Positions 14,550-23,676 of a stretch of DNA of 64,000 bases are shown in pieces. How positions within the stretch are numbered: position 1 is the first letter of the stretch; each line of letters opens with the position of its first letter. The notes beneath the pieces were generated by a model. The model ran no database searches. It saw only the letters and a list, made by a program, of their open reading frames with translations, and was not told the origin of the DNA. Location of the stretch: assembly GCA_964247735.1 (NCBI GenBank), contig CAXTVS010000003.1, positions 1 through 64,000 of the forward strand. Direction: 5' to 3'. Source of the stretch: Lichenicola sp964247735. Lineage in GTDB: Bacteria > Pseudomonadota > Alphaproteobacteria > Acetobacterales > Acetobacteraceae. A program made the translations under genes and the position numbers.

Positions 14550-16550
14550 CTACCAGCCGGCTGAGGTCAGGGCGACGCGGCCCCACTGCCCAGAGGCCTC
14601 GCAGAAGAAGTGGTAGAAGCTGCCGTTGAGCGGCCCGTCGACCATGTCACCCGGGTTGCACGGACTGGTGCTGCTGGTCGGGATCGTGGCGCCGATGAGG
14701 CGGAAGTCTGGCGCAAGGACCGACGAGGCCGACGAGATGAAAGTGCCCACCAGCGTCAAGGCGGACCCGCTTGTGCCGACCGAAGTGGTTTCAAGGGGTC
14801 CCGTCATCAGCGCGCCGCCGGCGCCGCCGAGGGTGATCTGCGTGTTGCCCGTCCGCGGCAGGAACTGCGGCGCGAAAACCGCTCCGCCGGCATACAGGTT
14901 GACCTGCGTCGTCAGGTTGCCGGTCATGTTGACGCCGCCGCTGTCGCCCAGCGTCAGCGCGGTGCCGGCTGTTCCAGGCAGATACTGCGGCGAGAACATC
15001 GCGCCGCTCGCGTAGTCGTTGAGCCCGCTGATGTTCCCGGAAGCCGTCACGGAAGACGGCTGGATCGGCCCATTCTCATACAGGATCGGCAGGGAGTAGT
15101 TGGCCGACAGGGTGTACTGGTTCTGCGACGCCTGGGGTGCGGTCCCGATCGCCTCCATGTCACCAGCGGCCCAGCAGGCGTTGTGGTCCATGGTCAGCAC
15201 CGGAGCCGCGTAGCCGGTTCCCGTCGCTGTGCCGGCCAGCATGCAGTGCGGCGCAGACAGCAGCCCGGTCACCGTGTTGTGGTGCATGGCCGATCCGCTG
15301 CCGGCGTTCACCACGAAGGGCGTGTTGACCGTCTGGCCGGAGAAGTTGAACACGTAGTTGTCCGAGACGACAGCCGCCTGCGCCGGAGCGCCGCCGTTCG
15401 GGTCGCCGGCCACGATCGCATGCCAGTTGGCGTTCATGCCGCCATTGCTCGCCGGGTTCGGATCGAAGCTGTTGCCGATGTTCTGCGTGCCGTCGACGCT
15501 CGGCAGGTAGATGCCCTCCGCACCGGCTTCGAAGTAGTTCCCCAGGTTGTTGATGCCCTCCACTCCGACCGGAGCGTTGCTGAAGACGCCGAAGAAGCCC
15601 AGCAGCAGGTTGTTGAAGCGGTTGGTGAAGCCCTGGACGCAACCGTTCAGATACTCGAAGGATCCGCCGGTGACGGTGTTGTCCTCGGTGTAGACGCCGG
15701 CCGAACAGTTCCCACTGTCGCCATGCACCTCGATGAAGTTCTCGGCTCCAGTGGTGACGGCGTGCTCCGACACGTTGCGCTCAACGTCGAAGCTCGACAG
15801 CTCGGAGCCGTAGAGGGCACCGGCCATGTTGTACAGGTGGTTCCCGGCGATCGTGGAGCGGTTCTTGGTGCAGAAATTGCCGTAGGTCGTGCAGTCCACG
15901 TAGAGCAGCCGGCCGGTGTTCGGCGTGGCGGACAGGCTGTGCACCTCGTTCCGCTCGAGGTCGAACTTGTAGACGATCGAGCCGGCAACGCCGGCGGGTG
16001 GCACCGCCTTGATGAGATCCTGGCCGTTAGTGTCGATCTCGCCCTCGCCGACGGGGCTGAGCGAGATCAGGCCGCCCGGTGCGGTGCCGAGGGTGATCGT
16101 CTCGGCCAAGTAGCACTTGCCGGTGTAGGTCATGGGCTGGCCGGACAGGGCGGCGGCATTGAACATGGCCTGGAAGGCGGCCGTCATGTCGTGGCTGTCG
16201 CCGGTGCAGGTGTCACCGGCCGGGCCGAATTGGGCGACGGTCAGGGGCGGCGAGAGCAGCTGTGCCAGCGTCTGCGGCGTGGTGGTGGTCGGAAGCGTGA
16301 TGGGCGTGCTCGGCAGCGCAGTGGCCGGCAGCGCGGCGGCGGCTTGGCCGGCGACGGTGGAGAGGGCGGTTCCACCGACGGTGGCGTTGTCCACGGCCAC
16401 GCCGGAGAAGCCGTTCGTCTTGAGCTTGCCGGCGACGCTGGTAGCGAGGGTGTCCAGCTGGATCGAGGTCTGCCCGGTCGGCTGCGCCAGCGCCGCCGGC
16501 GTGGCGAGGCAGGCCGCCGCCAGCAGCGCAAGCCGGCTACGCGTATTCAT
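14550..16550 (-). CDS. Beta-helix tailspike, 666 residues
   Basis: The signal sequence MNTRSRLALLAAACLATPAALA|QP is followed by QLLSPPLTVAQFGPAGDTCTGD, the entry to a pectate-lyase-type helix. Repeated Asn- and Gly-containing rungs (NEVHSLSATPNTG; NRSTIAGNHLYNMAG; NYVFNFSGQTVNTPF) run to about 480. The C-terminal part has two near-identical repeats (FSPQYLPGTAGTALTLGDSGG and FAPQFLPRTGNTQITLGGAGG), then a small beta domain ending GQWGRVALTSAGW. It overlaps the fibre gene by 14 nt. Predicted receptor-binding or depolymerase spike. Confidence 0.72.
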   Translation of the reverse strand: MNTRSRLALLAAACLATPAALAQPTGQTSIQLDTLATSVAGKLKTNGFSGVAVDNATVGGTALSTVAGQAAAALPATALPSTPITLPTTTTPQTLAQLLSPPLTVAQFGPAGDTCTGDSHDMTAAFQAMFNAAALSGQPMTYTGKCYLAETITLGTAPGGLISLSPVGEGEIDTNGQDLIKAVPPAGVAGSIVYKFDLERNEVHSLSATPNTGRLLYVDCTTYGNFCTKNRSTIAGNHLYNMAGALYGSELSSFDVERNVSEHAVTTGAENFIEVHGDSGNCSAGVYTEDNTVTGGSFEYLNGCVQGFTNRFNNLLLGFFGVFSNAPVGVEGINNLGNYFEAGAEGIYLPSVDGTQNIGNSFDPNPASNGGMNANWHAIVAGDPNGGAPAQAAVVSDNYVFNFSGQTVNTPFVVNAGSGSAMHHNTVTGLLSAPHCMLAGTATGTGYAAPVLTMDHNACWAAGDMEAIGTAPQASQNQYTLSANYSLPILYENGPIQPSSVTASGNISGLNDYASGAMFSPQYLPGTAGTALTLGDSGGVNMTGNLTTQVNLYAGGAVFAPQFLPRTGNTQITLGGAGGALMTGPLETTSVGTSGSALTLVGTFISSASSVLAPDFRLIGATIPTSSTSPCNPGDMVDGPLNGSFYHFFCEASGQWGRVALTSAGW

Positions 16551-17850
16551 AAATCACGACTTGTCCGTCGCCGCCCTTGCCGCCGGGGACGATCCCGCCG
16601 GATGGGCCATTACAGGCACCGGAGCCGCCCGCGCTGGTCTCGCCCGTGCTTCCTGCGGTGCCGCCACCGGTGGATCCACCGCCAGCACCGAACGGCCCGT
16701 CGCCACCCTTTCCGGACGCGCCGTAGAAGGGATTCACCTGCGTGCAGATCCCAGGGGAACCCTCCGGGCCAGACTTGGCGACAAACACCTGCACACCTTC
16801 TGCGGCCGTGGGCGCAGGCGAGTTGGACGGCGATGAGGCGAAGGCCAGTCCTGTCGTCTGCGCGCTCGGCTGACCGCCCGATCCGCCTGGGCAGGTGATG
16901 AGGTCGCCGACGGTCGTGTTGCCACCAGGCGACCCGGCCGTGGCACCGCTGGCGGCGGGGGCGCCGCCGAGCCCGATGGTGACCGCCAGTGAGGCTCCGA
17001 CCTGTGCCGCGGTGAGCAGGGCCTTGAGGTAGGAGCCGGCGCTGGCACCGGACGAGGTTTGCACCAGCGATGCGGTGGTGCTGTTGACGCCGCCACCGCC
17101 ACCACCTGCGCCCGCTGCCTCGGTGATCGCCGTGGCCATGCCGGGCGTCGGGATGTATGGGCTGCCGGCCGGCAGCGTGAAGTTGCCCGCTGTCTCGCTC
17201 CAGCCGGACACGCCGGCGCTGGTGAACTTCGATGCTCCGATCAGCCGCCCGGTCTTCAGCTGCGGAATCGTCGGCCAGAACGGTGCACCTGCCGCCTCCG
17301 CGATCGTCGCGCCCGACATGCCGGTCGCACCCGCCGGCACCGTGACCGTCCAAAGCGTCACCGCCCCGCTCGGCACGCTGCCGGACGTGATGCCGAGCGA
17401 TACCCGCGCCGTCACCAGCGTCTGGTTCGGTTGCCCGTCGTTGCTGGGCCCGGCCCAGGTCTGCGCCGGGTTCGCGGCGCTGTAGTACGCCAGCACCACC
17501 GCCCCGCCGAGCGCCACCAGCACCGAGCCGTAGACCGTCCAGGTGCCCGAGCCCGCGATGTTGAGCGGCGTGCTGCCGGTGTTGATGCCCTGCTGCACGC
17601 ACGGCGTGCTGTCGGTCGCCATGGAGCCGGTCGCGACCGGAGCCAGCGTGCCGAGCTGCGTCATGGCGCCCGGCCCGATGTTGACGCCGAGGCCGGTTGC
17701 GTAGGGTGTGCAGGCGAGGCCGGTTGCCGCGGTGCCGGTGCCGAAGGCTTGCTGCGTCAGGAAACCGAGCGCCTCGACGGTGAAGCGGTTCTGGTTCATC
17801 TGGTCGGTGTCGAGCGGGATCGCACCGAGGAAGGTGTTCTGCTGATCCAT
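16537..17850 (-). CDS. Tail fibre with Gly-rich C-terminal domain
   Basis: 437 residues without a signal sequence, unlike its neighbours. MDQQNTFLGAIPLDTDQMNQNRF at the N-terminus is a typical phage fibre start. Residues ~245-437 form a Gly-rich domain (AGAGGGGGGV; GGSTGGGTAGS; GGKGGDGQVVIYEYA). The final GGxGGDGxVVIYEY is a frequent ending of distal tail-fibre or adhesin modules that bind the receptor through Gly-rich sheets. This is the most conventional virion fibre of the cassette. Confidence 0.7.
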   Translation of the reverse strand: MDQQNTFLGAIPLDTDQMNQNRFTVEALGFLTQQAFGTGTAATGLACTPYATGLGVNIGPGAMTQLGTLAPVATGSMATDSTPCVQQGINTGSTPLNIAGSGTWTVYGSVLVALGGAVVLAYYSAANPAQTWAGPSNDGQPNQTLVTARVSLGITSGSVPSGAVTLWTVTVPAGATGMSGATIAEAAGAPFWPTIPQLKTGRLIGASKFTSAGVSGWSETAGNFTLPAGSPYIPTPGMATAITEAAGAGGGGGGVNSTTASLVQTSSGASAGSYLKALLTAAQVGASLAVTIGLGGAPAASGATAGSPGGNTTVGDLITCPGGSGGQPSAQTTGLAFASSPSNSPAPTAAEGVQVFVAKSGPEGSPGICTQVNPFYGASGKGGDGPFGAGGGSTGGGTAGSTGETSAGGSGACNGPSGGIVPGGKGGDGQVVIYEYA

Positions 17851-17867
17851 CCTGTCTCTCCGCTGGA

Positions 17868-19361
17868 TCAGTAAGTCGTGGTGACAGTCGGGATTGAGAC
17901 GGTGACGCCGCGGGTCGCTCCGGCTGGCTCGGTGGTGATCGTCCCGCTGATGTTCTGGGTCTGTGGCGTGGAGCCGTAGCCGACCGAATTGTAGGCGGCG
18001 GTCCCATCGCAGGGCGCTGCATTGACCAGGGACGGATTGGAACCCGCATACAGGAAGTCGTGGAAGGCCACGCCGATCTGGATGTTCGAGCAGCTTCCAG
18101 TGTTGGTCAGGATGATCGGCGTCAGGTTCTGGTAGGTGGTCACGTCATCGACGTGCAGCAGGTTGGCCCAGCCGCTCGGACCGACGAAGATCGCGGACCC
18201 CTGCGCCAGTGTCTGCACCGCGCCGTTCGAAGGTGCAAAGGATAGCCCGTAGTTCTGGCTTTGCGTCCGAATCTGCTCGATGTTCGCGACCACGCCGGAG
18301 CCTGCGACGTAGACGCAGGTGACCGTTCCGTCGCAGGACACCGTGTGGATGTGGTCGGCGGTCGAGACGCCGGATGGGGCATTGGCCGCAGCGACCGTGG
18401 TGCCGTTGTAGCTGGCGCCAGCGGCGTCGTAGGCGAACTGGATGCCCTGGTTCGATGCGAACGAGAAGATGTCGCCGATGAAGGCGGTGTCCTCCCGGCC
18501 GATCAGCAGCGTGTCCTCATGCTGCTCGGTGTAAGCCAGGACATTGCTGTTCGAGGACCAGTACGGCCAGTCGTGGATCAGGCCGATGTGGTCGCTGTCG
18601 TAGGAGTGGTGGACCTGCACCAGTCCGTTGAAGCCTTGGCCGTAGATGTCGTCGATCGTAGCTCGGCCGGACAGGTCGGCGCTGATCCCCTGGTACACAC
18701 CGTCGAACATGAGGTGGTGCAGATAGATTCCGGTCGAGTTGAAAGCGGTAATCACTGGTGCCAGCGCCACCGGCGTCCAGGCCGCCACCGCGGTGGCGTT
18801 CGGAACCGGCTGGTTCGGCTCGGTAAAGGCCATGTCCTCGATGCGCACCGACTGCTCGGTGACGATGCTGATCGGCGACACGGTGGTCGAGGTCATGTAG
18901 TCGGCGAGGATGGTGTTCACGCCGACGCTCGGCGTGTCAGTCCAGCCTGCGCCCTTCCAGCGCAGCCCGTAGCAGAACCCGGTGATCGGGGTTCGCATCG
19001 GATATGTCTCGCCGATGAAAGTCACCTGCAGCTGGCCGCTGCATGCCGCAGCATTGGCGCGGGATATCTCGGGCGCATCGTCGTTGCCGTCCGCCAACTG
19101 GTAGTAGTCGTCCGGCACGATGCCGAGCCGAGCGAACCGGGTGGATGAGGGCTGTGCCACGCTTGCGCTGTTGCTGGCGAACGGCGTCTGTCCGGCGATT
19201 GTGTTCAGAGGCATCGTGACATCGACGCCGCCCTGATGGATCGGACCAACAGTCTCGCTTCCTGTGGGCGCCGAGCCAGTGGGATAGCTGTAGTAGGGGG
19301 CGGCGTACGCCGAAGCAGCAACCGTAGCGAGAAGAAACGCCAGCACGGAGGTTCTAGTCAT
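17868..19361 (-). CDS. Beta-helix spike protein, 497 residues
   Basis: MTRTSVLAFLLATVAASAYA|AP is a signal sequence. Rungs such as SVRIEDMAFTEPNQP, TGIYLHHLMFDGVYQG and TAFIGDIFSFASNQGIQF support a right-handed beta-helix from about 75 to 430. VSCDGTVTC and Cys pairs suggest disulphides. It overlaps baseplate gene I by 8 nt and is the first gene of the spike cassette, the place of fibre gene H in P2. Predicted host-surface binding or degradation. Confidence 0.65.
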   Translation of the reverse strand: MTRTSVLAFLLATVAASAYAAPYYSYPTGSAPTGSETVGPIHQGGVDVTMPLNTIAGQTPFASNSASVAQPSSTRFARLGIVPDDYYQLADGNDDAPEISRANAAACSGQLQVTFIGETYPMRTPITGFCYGLRWKGAGWTDTPSVGVNTILADYMTSTTVSPISIVTEQSVRIEDMAFTEPNQPVPNATAVAAWTPVALAPVITAFNSTGIYLHHLMFDGVYQGISADLSGRATIDDIYGQGFNGLVQVHHSYDSDHIGLIHDWPYWSSNSNVLAYTEQHEDTLLIGREDTAFIGDIFSFASNQGIQFAYDAAGASYNGTTVAAANAPSGVSTADHIHTVSCDGTVTCVYVAGSGVVANIEQIRTQSQNYGLSFAPSNGAVQTLAQGSAIFVGPSGWANLLHVDDVTTYQNLTPIILTNTGSCSNIQIGVAFHDFLYAGSNPSLVNAAPCDGTAAYNSVGYGSTPQTQNISGTITTEPAGATRGVTVSIPTVTTTY

Positions 19362-20034
19362 TGATCGGTGCCCCGCTGGTATCCAGCACGTTGCTGCTCG
19401 ACGAGTCCGTGATGTCGCCGCCCAGCACCTGCACCCACGCGATGCTCCCCGCCGGCAAAACCGCAGCGATGGCCTGATAGAGCGTGTTCAGCGGCAGATC
19501 GATGCCGTTGTCCACCATCATGAACACCTGGAACGGATCGCTGTTGGACCCGTACCGCAGCCCGGGCGCTCCGTAGCCATACCCGCCGCCCGCCGCCGGC
19601 TGGGCCGCAGATCCCCTGCCCTTGCAGTCGGTCGCGTTGCGCGGCTCGACGATGAACGGCGGGGCACCGGTCAGGGCCGTCACCACCGCGACCACTGCGG
19701 CACGCGTGCCGCGGATCGGGAACAGCGACGCCTTGATGCGCGCGATGTAGGCCGCGTCGCTCTCGCCCGTGTTCCGCAGCAGGCCGCCGGGCCCGAAGTA
19801 GTCCACGGCGGTTGCATCGACGAACGAGCCGGTCGAGGTCGAGATGCGGGTCTGAAGATTCGCGTAGGACAGTAGCGCCCAGATGGTCGCGAACTGGTTG
19901 CCGATGCCGTTCAGCAGGGCCATCAGGACCGGTGCCGTCTCGGCCTCGCCAGTCGCCGGGAGCGCCGGAAACCAGCCGGTCGGGAGCAGCGCGCGCAGGC
20001 GGAGCGCGATGTCCTGTTGGCTGCCGGTGGTCAT
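19354..20034 (-). CDS. Baseplate protein, P2 gpI-like
   Basis: 226 residues directly after baseplate J (4-nt overlap), the position of P2 gene I. The N-terminal helical part (IALRLRALLPTGWFPAL; LMALLNGIGNQFATIWALLSYANLQTRI) and ESDAAYIARIKASLFPIRGTRAAV are typical of this wedge-periphery family (also DUF2612-like proteins). The C-terminal half has a Gly/Tyr loop (GGGYGYGAPGLRYG). It should connect the baseplate wedge to the fibres. Confidence 0.7.
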   Translation of the reverse strand: MTTGSQQDIALRLRALLPTGWFPALPATGEAETAPVLMALLNGIGNQFATIWALLSYANLQTRISTSTGSFVDATAVDYFGPGGLLRNTGESDAAYIARIKASLFPIRGTRAAVVAVVTALTGAPPFIVEPRNATDCKGRGSAAQPAAGGGYGYGAPGLRYGSNSDPFQVFMMVDNGIDLPLNTLYQAIAAVLPAGSIAWVQVLGGDITDSSSSNVLDTSGAPIND

Positions 20035-21164
20035 GGGCCGATGGCAATCGTGCCGGCGCGGATCGCGGTCCCGAGCGGCACGACCAGGTCGACCACGCCG
20101 CCGTTCAGGGTGATGCCGGACACGTTGGTCACCGCCGGGCTGGTCGCGTAGGCGATCTGGATCAGCCGCGAGTAGGACATCGAGGCGCCGACGTTCAGGC
20201 TGTCGATGTAGGCGGTGATGGCGGTCTGCACCGCCGCCTCGACGGTCGCGAGCGTGGTCCCGCTGGTGACCGCCAGCGTCATCGACACGTTCGCCAGCAG
20301 CACGGTCGGGCCGATCACGTCGAGCGAGGTGGCGATCGGCCGGACAAGGTCGACGGCGGCGTACACGGCGCTCAGCAGCGAGGCGGGCGGATCGCCCGAG
20401 CCGTCGTCCACCACCACCACGATGTTGCCCGGCTCATAAGCGCCGGTGGTGTCGACGTTCTGCGCCACCTGGTAGAGCAGGCCGGTCTGCACCGACGAGA
20501 CGGCGTTCTCGACCGCCAGCAGCGTGGCCTCGGACCGGCTGTTGATGAAGGTGACGAAGCGAGCCCGGAGTGCGGCGTCCGTCTCGCCGTCGCTGGCGTT
20601 GGTGAAGGCGGCCGGGTTGTAGACGGTGTCGATGCCGGAAGTGTTTGTGCCGAGAGTATTGATCGCTCCAGCCGCCACATTGCCGACGGTGCCGGCAGTC
20701 TGGCACTCGACTGGAACGGAGATGGAAGTGACGCCACCTTGGCGGATGTAGCCGCTGGCAGTCGCGGAATAGGCTGGATTGGTGGTGTCCAGGACGACAG
20801 CGAAGGTTACAGATGCGTCTGCGGTGCGAACGAGAGCGCCGAGCAGAACGGTGGCCGATTGAATTTCGGGAGCAAGCGAGCTCATCGTAACGAGGCCGGT
20901 GGCATAGGTAGCGGGTAGCCGGGTCAGGCCGAAATCAGCAACCCAACTATCGACATCCGGGCCAGTGCTGGTGGCAAGGCGGGTGAGCGCAAGCACTTGA
21001 AGGATCAAATATTGCAGCCAGATCGCTGCTCCTGCCCCGGCTTCCAGAATTGCACGGAGCACGGACCCGACCGCTAGGTCGATCAGGCTAGAGCAGGATG
21101 CCTGAACAGCCGCCGCGGCATTGGCCACCAGCGCTGTGAAGTTCTGCGTTGGCAGGTTCGCCAT
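20031..21164 (-). CDS. J: Baseplate wedge protein J
   Basis: 377 residues with the family pattern of Baseplate_J: an N-terminal helical region, then YSATASGYIRQGGVTSISVPVECQTAGTVGNVAAG (the hallmark Gly-Asn-Val segment), NASDGETDAALRARFVTF, and a C-terminal beta part (YSRLIQIAYATSPAVTNVSGITLNGG). In P2 it forms the wedge arms with gpW and gpI. Here it lies between W and I as in P2, though a rightward gene is inserted just upstream. Confidence 0.88.
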   Translation of the reverse strand: MANLPTQNFTALVANAAAAVQASCSSLIDLAVGSVLRAILEAGAGAAIWLQYLILQVLALTRLATSTGPDVDSWVADFGLTRLPATYATGLVTMSSLAPEIQSATVLLGALVRTADASVTFAVVLDTTNPAYSATASGYIRQGGVTSISVPVECQTAGTVGNVAAGAINTLGTNTSGIDTVYNPAAFTNASDGETDAALRARFVTFINSRSEATLLAVENAVSSVQTGLLYQVAQNVDTTGAYEPGNIVVVVDDGSGDPPASLLSAVYAAVDLVRPIATSLDVIGPTVLLANVSMTLAVTSGTTLATVEAAVQTAITAYIDSLNVGASMSYSRLIQIAYATSPAVTNVSGITLNGGVVDLVVPLGTAIRAGTIAIGP

Positions 21165-21340
21165 GCGGGTGTCCCACGGCGCGCGCGGAGCGGCCTGCTC
21201 AGGTGGTGCGTGGCGATGGCGGAGGTGACGGGCGGCGATAGCTGCCGCAGCCCCGGTCAGCCGGAGGCTAGGTCACGTACCGCATATAGGCACATCGACC
21301 GGCCCTCAGGCAAGATGTGTTCGCCAAGGAGGAGCGCGAG

Positions 21341-21610
21341 ATGCGGACGAGAGACGAGTGGGAGGCGGCACTATGCGAAGTGCTGGAGCGATATTCTGGA
21401 CAGCCAACAAGTCAGGGAGTGTCATCCGCGATACACGCTGACCTTGCGCAGATGAACGTTCAAGACATCCAGTTGACGGACAATGTAGACAAGGTTGAAT
21501 TCGACAGGCCGCTCTTGGCATCAGGAAGAGTGGCAATCTATAATGAGAAAGATCAGGTCTTTACTGCCGTCTATGATCCCAAGCCTATTCGGTTTGCCTG
21601 GGGAGGCTAG
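21341..21610 (+). CDS. Rightward gene inserted between baseplate genes
   Basis: 89 residues from MRTRDEW (an upstream in-frame ATG at 21317 is possible). It is read against the surrounding leftward operon and its stop codon overlaps the stop of gene W. The base composition is visibly lower in GC than the flanks. It has a helical N-terminus (EWEAALCEVLERYSG) and a short beta C-terminus (GRVAIYNEKDQVFTAVYDP). Position and composition mark it as a moron, possibly expressed in the lysogen. No family recognised. Confidence 0.6.
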   Translation: MRTRDEWEAALCEVLERYSGQPTSQGVSSAIHADLAQMNVQDIQLTDNVDKVEFDRPLLASGRVAIYNEKDQVFTAVYDPKPIRFAWGG

Positions 21611-21969
21611 TTCGGCAGCGTCAGCACCATCCCCTGCCCGCTCGACGCGTCGGTGTAGCTGATCGTGATCCCCAGCGTGCCGAGGTTGTCGGTAGTGCCC
21701 GTGACGGTGATCGGCTGCGTCTGGTCGACCCCGGCTTCGAGCGCCATCTGCTGCGTGACGATGCCCTGGATCTGGGATAGCGACGCCGGGTCGCCGATCA
21801 TGGCGGGCAAGCCGGCGCCGTAGGTGAGCTGCCAGATGTAGCCGCCGAGGTTGGTGGCGAGGCGCCGGACGATGCGCTGCTGCACCTCGACCGCGTCGGA
21901 GACGGTCGCGAGGTCGCCGGTCGGGGCGATGGAAAGGTCGCCGCCGAAGTAGTGCGAAGCGTCAGCCAT
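21607..21969 (-). CDS. W: Baseplate wedge protein W (GPW/gp25 family)
   Basis: 120 residues. MADASHYFGGDLSIAPTGDLATVSDAVEVQQRIVRRLATNLGGY has the GPW/gp25 fold pattern (a small lysozyme-like wedge protein without catalytic residues), including TGDL and VQQRIxRRL. The C-terminal half is beta-rich (GTLGITISYTDASSGQG). The start lies 8 nt inside gene V. It starts sheath contraction at the baseplate in P2/T4-type tails. Confidence 0.85.
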   Translation of the reverse strand: MADASHYFGGDLSIAPTGDLATVSDAVEVQQRIVRRLATNLGGYIWQLTYGAGLPAMIGDPASLSQIQGIVTQQMALEAGVDQTQPITVTGTTDNLGTLGITISYTDASSGQGMVLTLPN

Positions 21970-22525
21970 GGATTGGTGAGCCCGTATCGCCAGCGCCCGT
22001 CTCGACACCGCTATGAAGGTGGGTCTTCAGGCTGATCCCGTCTGCCAGGACATCGCCGTCGGATAAAGTCACGTTGCCGGCGATAACAATCCCGAAAGGA
22101 GATAATGCGAAGGTGACGCCGCCAGTGCCGAAAAAGACGCCCGCCGCGGTCAAATGCAGGTACGTCCCGCTGGAGTGCAGAGCAAGTAGCTCCCCAGATT
22201 GCGCCGGCTTGCCCGTGACGGGACTGACCGGCGGCAGGTTGACCGCGTCATAAAGCCTGGACGTGATGACCGGATGTTCTGGATCACCCTCGATGCTGTC
22301 GATCAGCACTTGGCTACCAATCTGGCTGGGCGAGGCAATCTTCAGGTTGCCCACAGCCAGCCCAGGATCCGGGATCCAGCCGCTTTCGACACCTTCCGGC
22401 TGTATCATTACCCGAACGGAATGGGTTGCCGGATCAATCGCCGTTACCTCAGCAATACGTCCCTTGCCGATCTGCGCGACCTTCTCGGCCGCTTTCAGGC
22501 CGACCGCCTCCGCCCAAGCGGTCAT
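21962..22525 (-). CDS. V: Baseplate spike protein V
   Basis: 187 residues. An OB-like N-terminal half (GRIAEVTAIDPATHSVRVMIQPEG; SQIGSQVLIDSIEGDPEHPVI), a triple-stranded beta-helix region (GELLALHSSGTYLHLTAAGVFFG), and a C-terminus with THLHSG (His169, His171) and SPIHG (His186). HxH motifs at the tip of P2 gpV bind an iron ion that sharpens the membrane-piercing spike. Residue placement supports the same here. Confidence 0.82.
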   Translation of the reverse strand: MTAWAEAVGLKAAEKVAQIGKGRIAEVTAIDPATHSVRVMIQPEGVESGWIPDPGLAVGNLKIASPSQIGSQVLIDSIEGDPEHPVITSRLYDAVNLPPVSPVTGKPAQSGELLALHSSGTYLHLTAAGVFFGTGGVTFALSPFGIVIAGNVTLSDGDVLADGISLKTHLHSGVETGAGDTGSPIHG

Positions 22526-23676
22526 GCGCCAGCATCCGTCTCAAGGCTAGGTGACTGATTCCTGGCGGTCACGCGCTGTTCGAAGCCGCCAGCGACGCTA
22601 AGCGAGCGGGTCACGGTGTCGATCCAGTAGGCTTGATCCCATGTGGTTCCGGTGCCGGACAAAACGAGCTGGCGGCGCGGCGTGACCTGGAGTTCGCCGG
22701 CCATCTTGCCGTCGACTACCCGCTCGTGCCGCACTAGGTCGCGGTAGATCGCCTCGGCGCGGTTTTGCGCCTGCGCTTGGTCCAGGCCGGGGAAGATGTA
22801 CTGGTATTCGACCGCGCCGAGCTTCGGCTTGATGGGATAGGTGCCGATCGAGTTCGACTTCTTCCGGTAGTCGCGGGACGAGACGGTCACCTTGATGTCG
22901 TTCGCCAGGTTGAGCGAACGGTCCATCGACAGCTCGCTGATGTTCAGCGTCGGAGCGTTGCCCAGATTGGCCGGCGGCACCCATCGCACGTTGAAGGGAC
23001 TCGCCGTGTTCGTCTCGGCCGGCCGGAAGTGCAGCGTCACCTGCTCGGACCCGTCCGGCGCGATGTGGTCCACCCAGGCGTCATAGTGCTCGTGCCGAGC
23101 CAGCCGGGTCAGGAAGTCCCACTCGGTGCCCTGCGGCGTGTGGCTGGTCAAGGTCGAGCCGGAGTGGCTGATCTGGTAGTAGGATCCGATCAGGGTCGTT
23201 GTCGGCACGATGTCGGCGACCATGGCGTGTTCGGCCGCGAGCTGTGCTGCGACCTGGGACGCGGTGACGTTGAGGAATGCCTGCTGGAGCCGGGTGTCGA
23301 TCAGGCGCGAGGTGTAGTCGCGTCCGGTGATCTCGATGCTGCCGCGGACCTCGTCAGCGTTGAGGCGGTCGACGAGGCCGAGGAGCATCGTGGTCCAGAC
23401 GATGTTGGACTCTCCGTCTTCTGGAGCGAAACCGTATTGGATCCGCACAGGGAGGGAAATCGTCTGCCCGTTCGTGTCGGCAGCCTTCAGATCATACCAA
23501 GGCGCCTGCCCCGGCTGAAGGTCGGCCAGCATCAGGCACCGGAACGTCGAGGCTCGGAAGAAGCCGCTTTGCGTGAAGGACGACTCTTCGCACGACACTT
23601 CCTGACCGTTGACGAGGACGCGGTGCCTCGGCCTCCGGTCCCTGAGATGGCCCGTGACGGTGACGTTCTCGCTCAA
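22522..23676 (-). CDS. D: Tail hub protein D (late control D family)
   Basis: 384 residues. HRVLVNGQEVSCEESSF, RIQYGFAPEDGESNIVWTTMLLGLVDRL, REYTSRLI-type segments and LTSHTPQGTEWDFLTRLARHEHYDAW are typical of the Phage_GPD hub family (gp27-like ring at the base of the tail tube). The C-terminus (RRQLVLSGTGTTWDQAYWIDTVTRSLS) matches as well. It overlaps gene V and gpX by 4 nt each, in P2-like order. Confidence 0.82.
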   Translation of the reverse strand: MSENVTVTGHLRDRRPRHRVLVNGQEVSCEESSFTQSGFFRASTFRCLMLADLQPGQAPWYDLKAADTNGQTISLPVRIQYGFAPEDGESNIVWTTMLLGLVDRLNADEVRGSIEITGRDYTSRLIDTRLQQAFLNVTASQVAAQLAAEHAMVADIVPTTTLIGSYYQISHSGSTLTSHTPQGTEWDFLTRLARHEHYDAWVDHIAPDGSEQVTLHFRPAETNTASPFNVRWVPPANLGNAPTLNISELSMDRSLNLANDIKVTVSSRDYRKKSNSIGTYPIKPKLGAVEYQYIFPGLDQAQAQNRAEAIYRDLVRHERVVDGKMAGELQVTPRRQLVLSGTGTTWDQAYWIDTVTRSLSVAGGFEQRVTARNQSPSLETDAGA

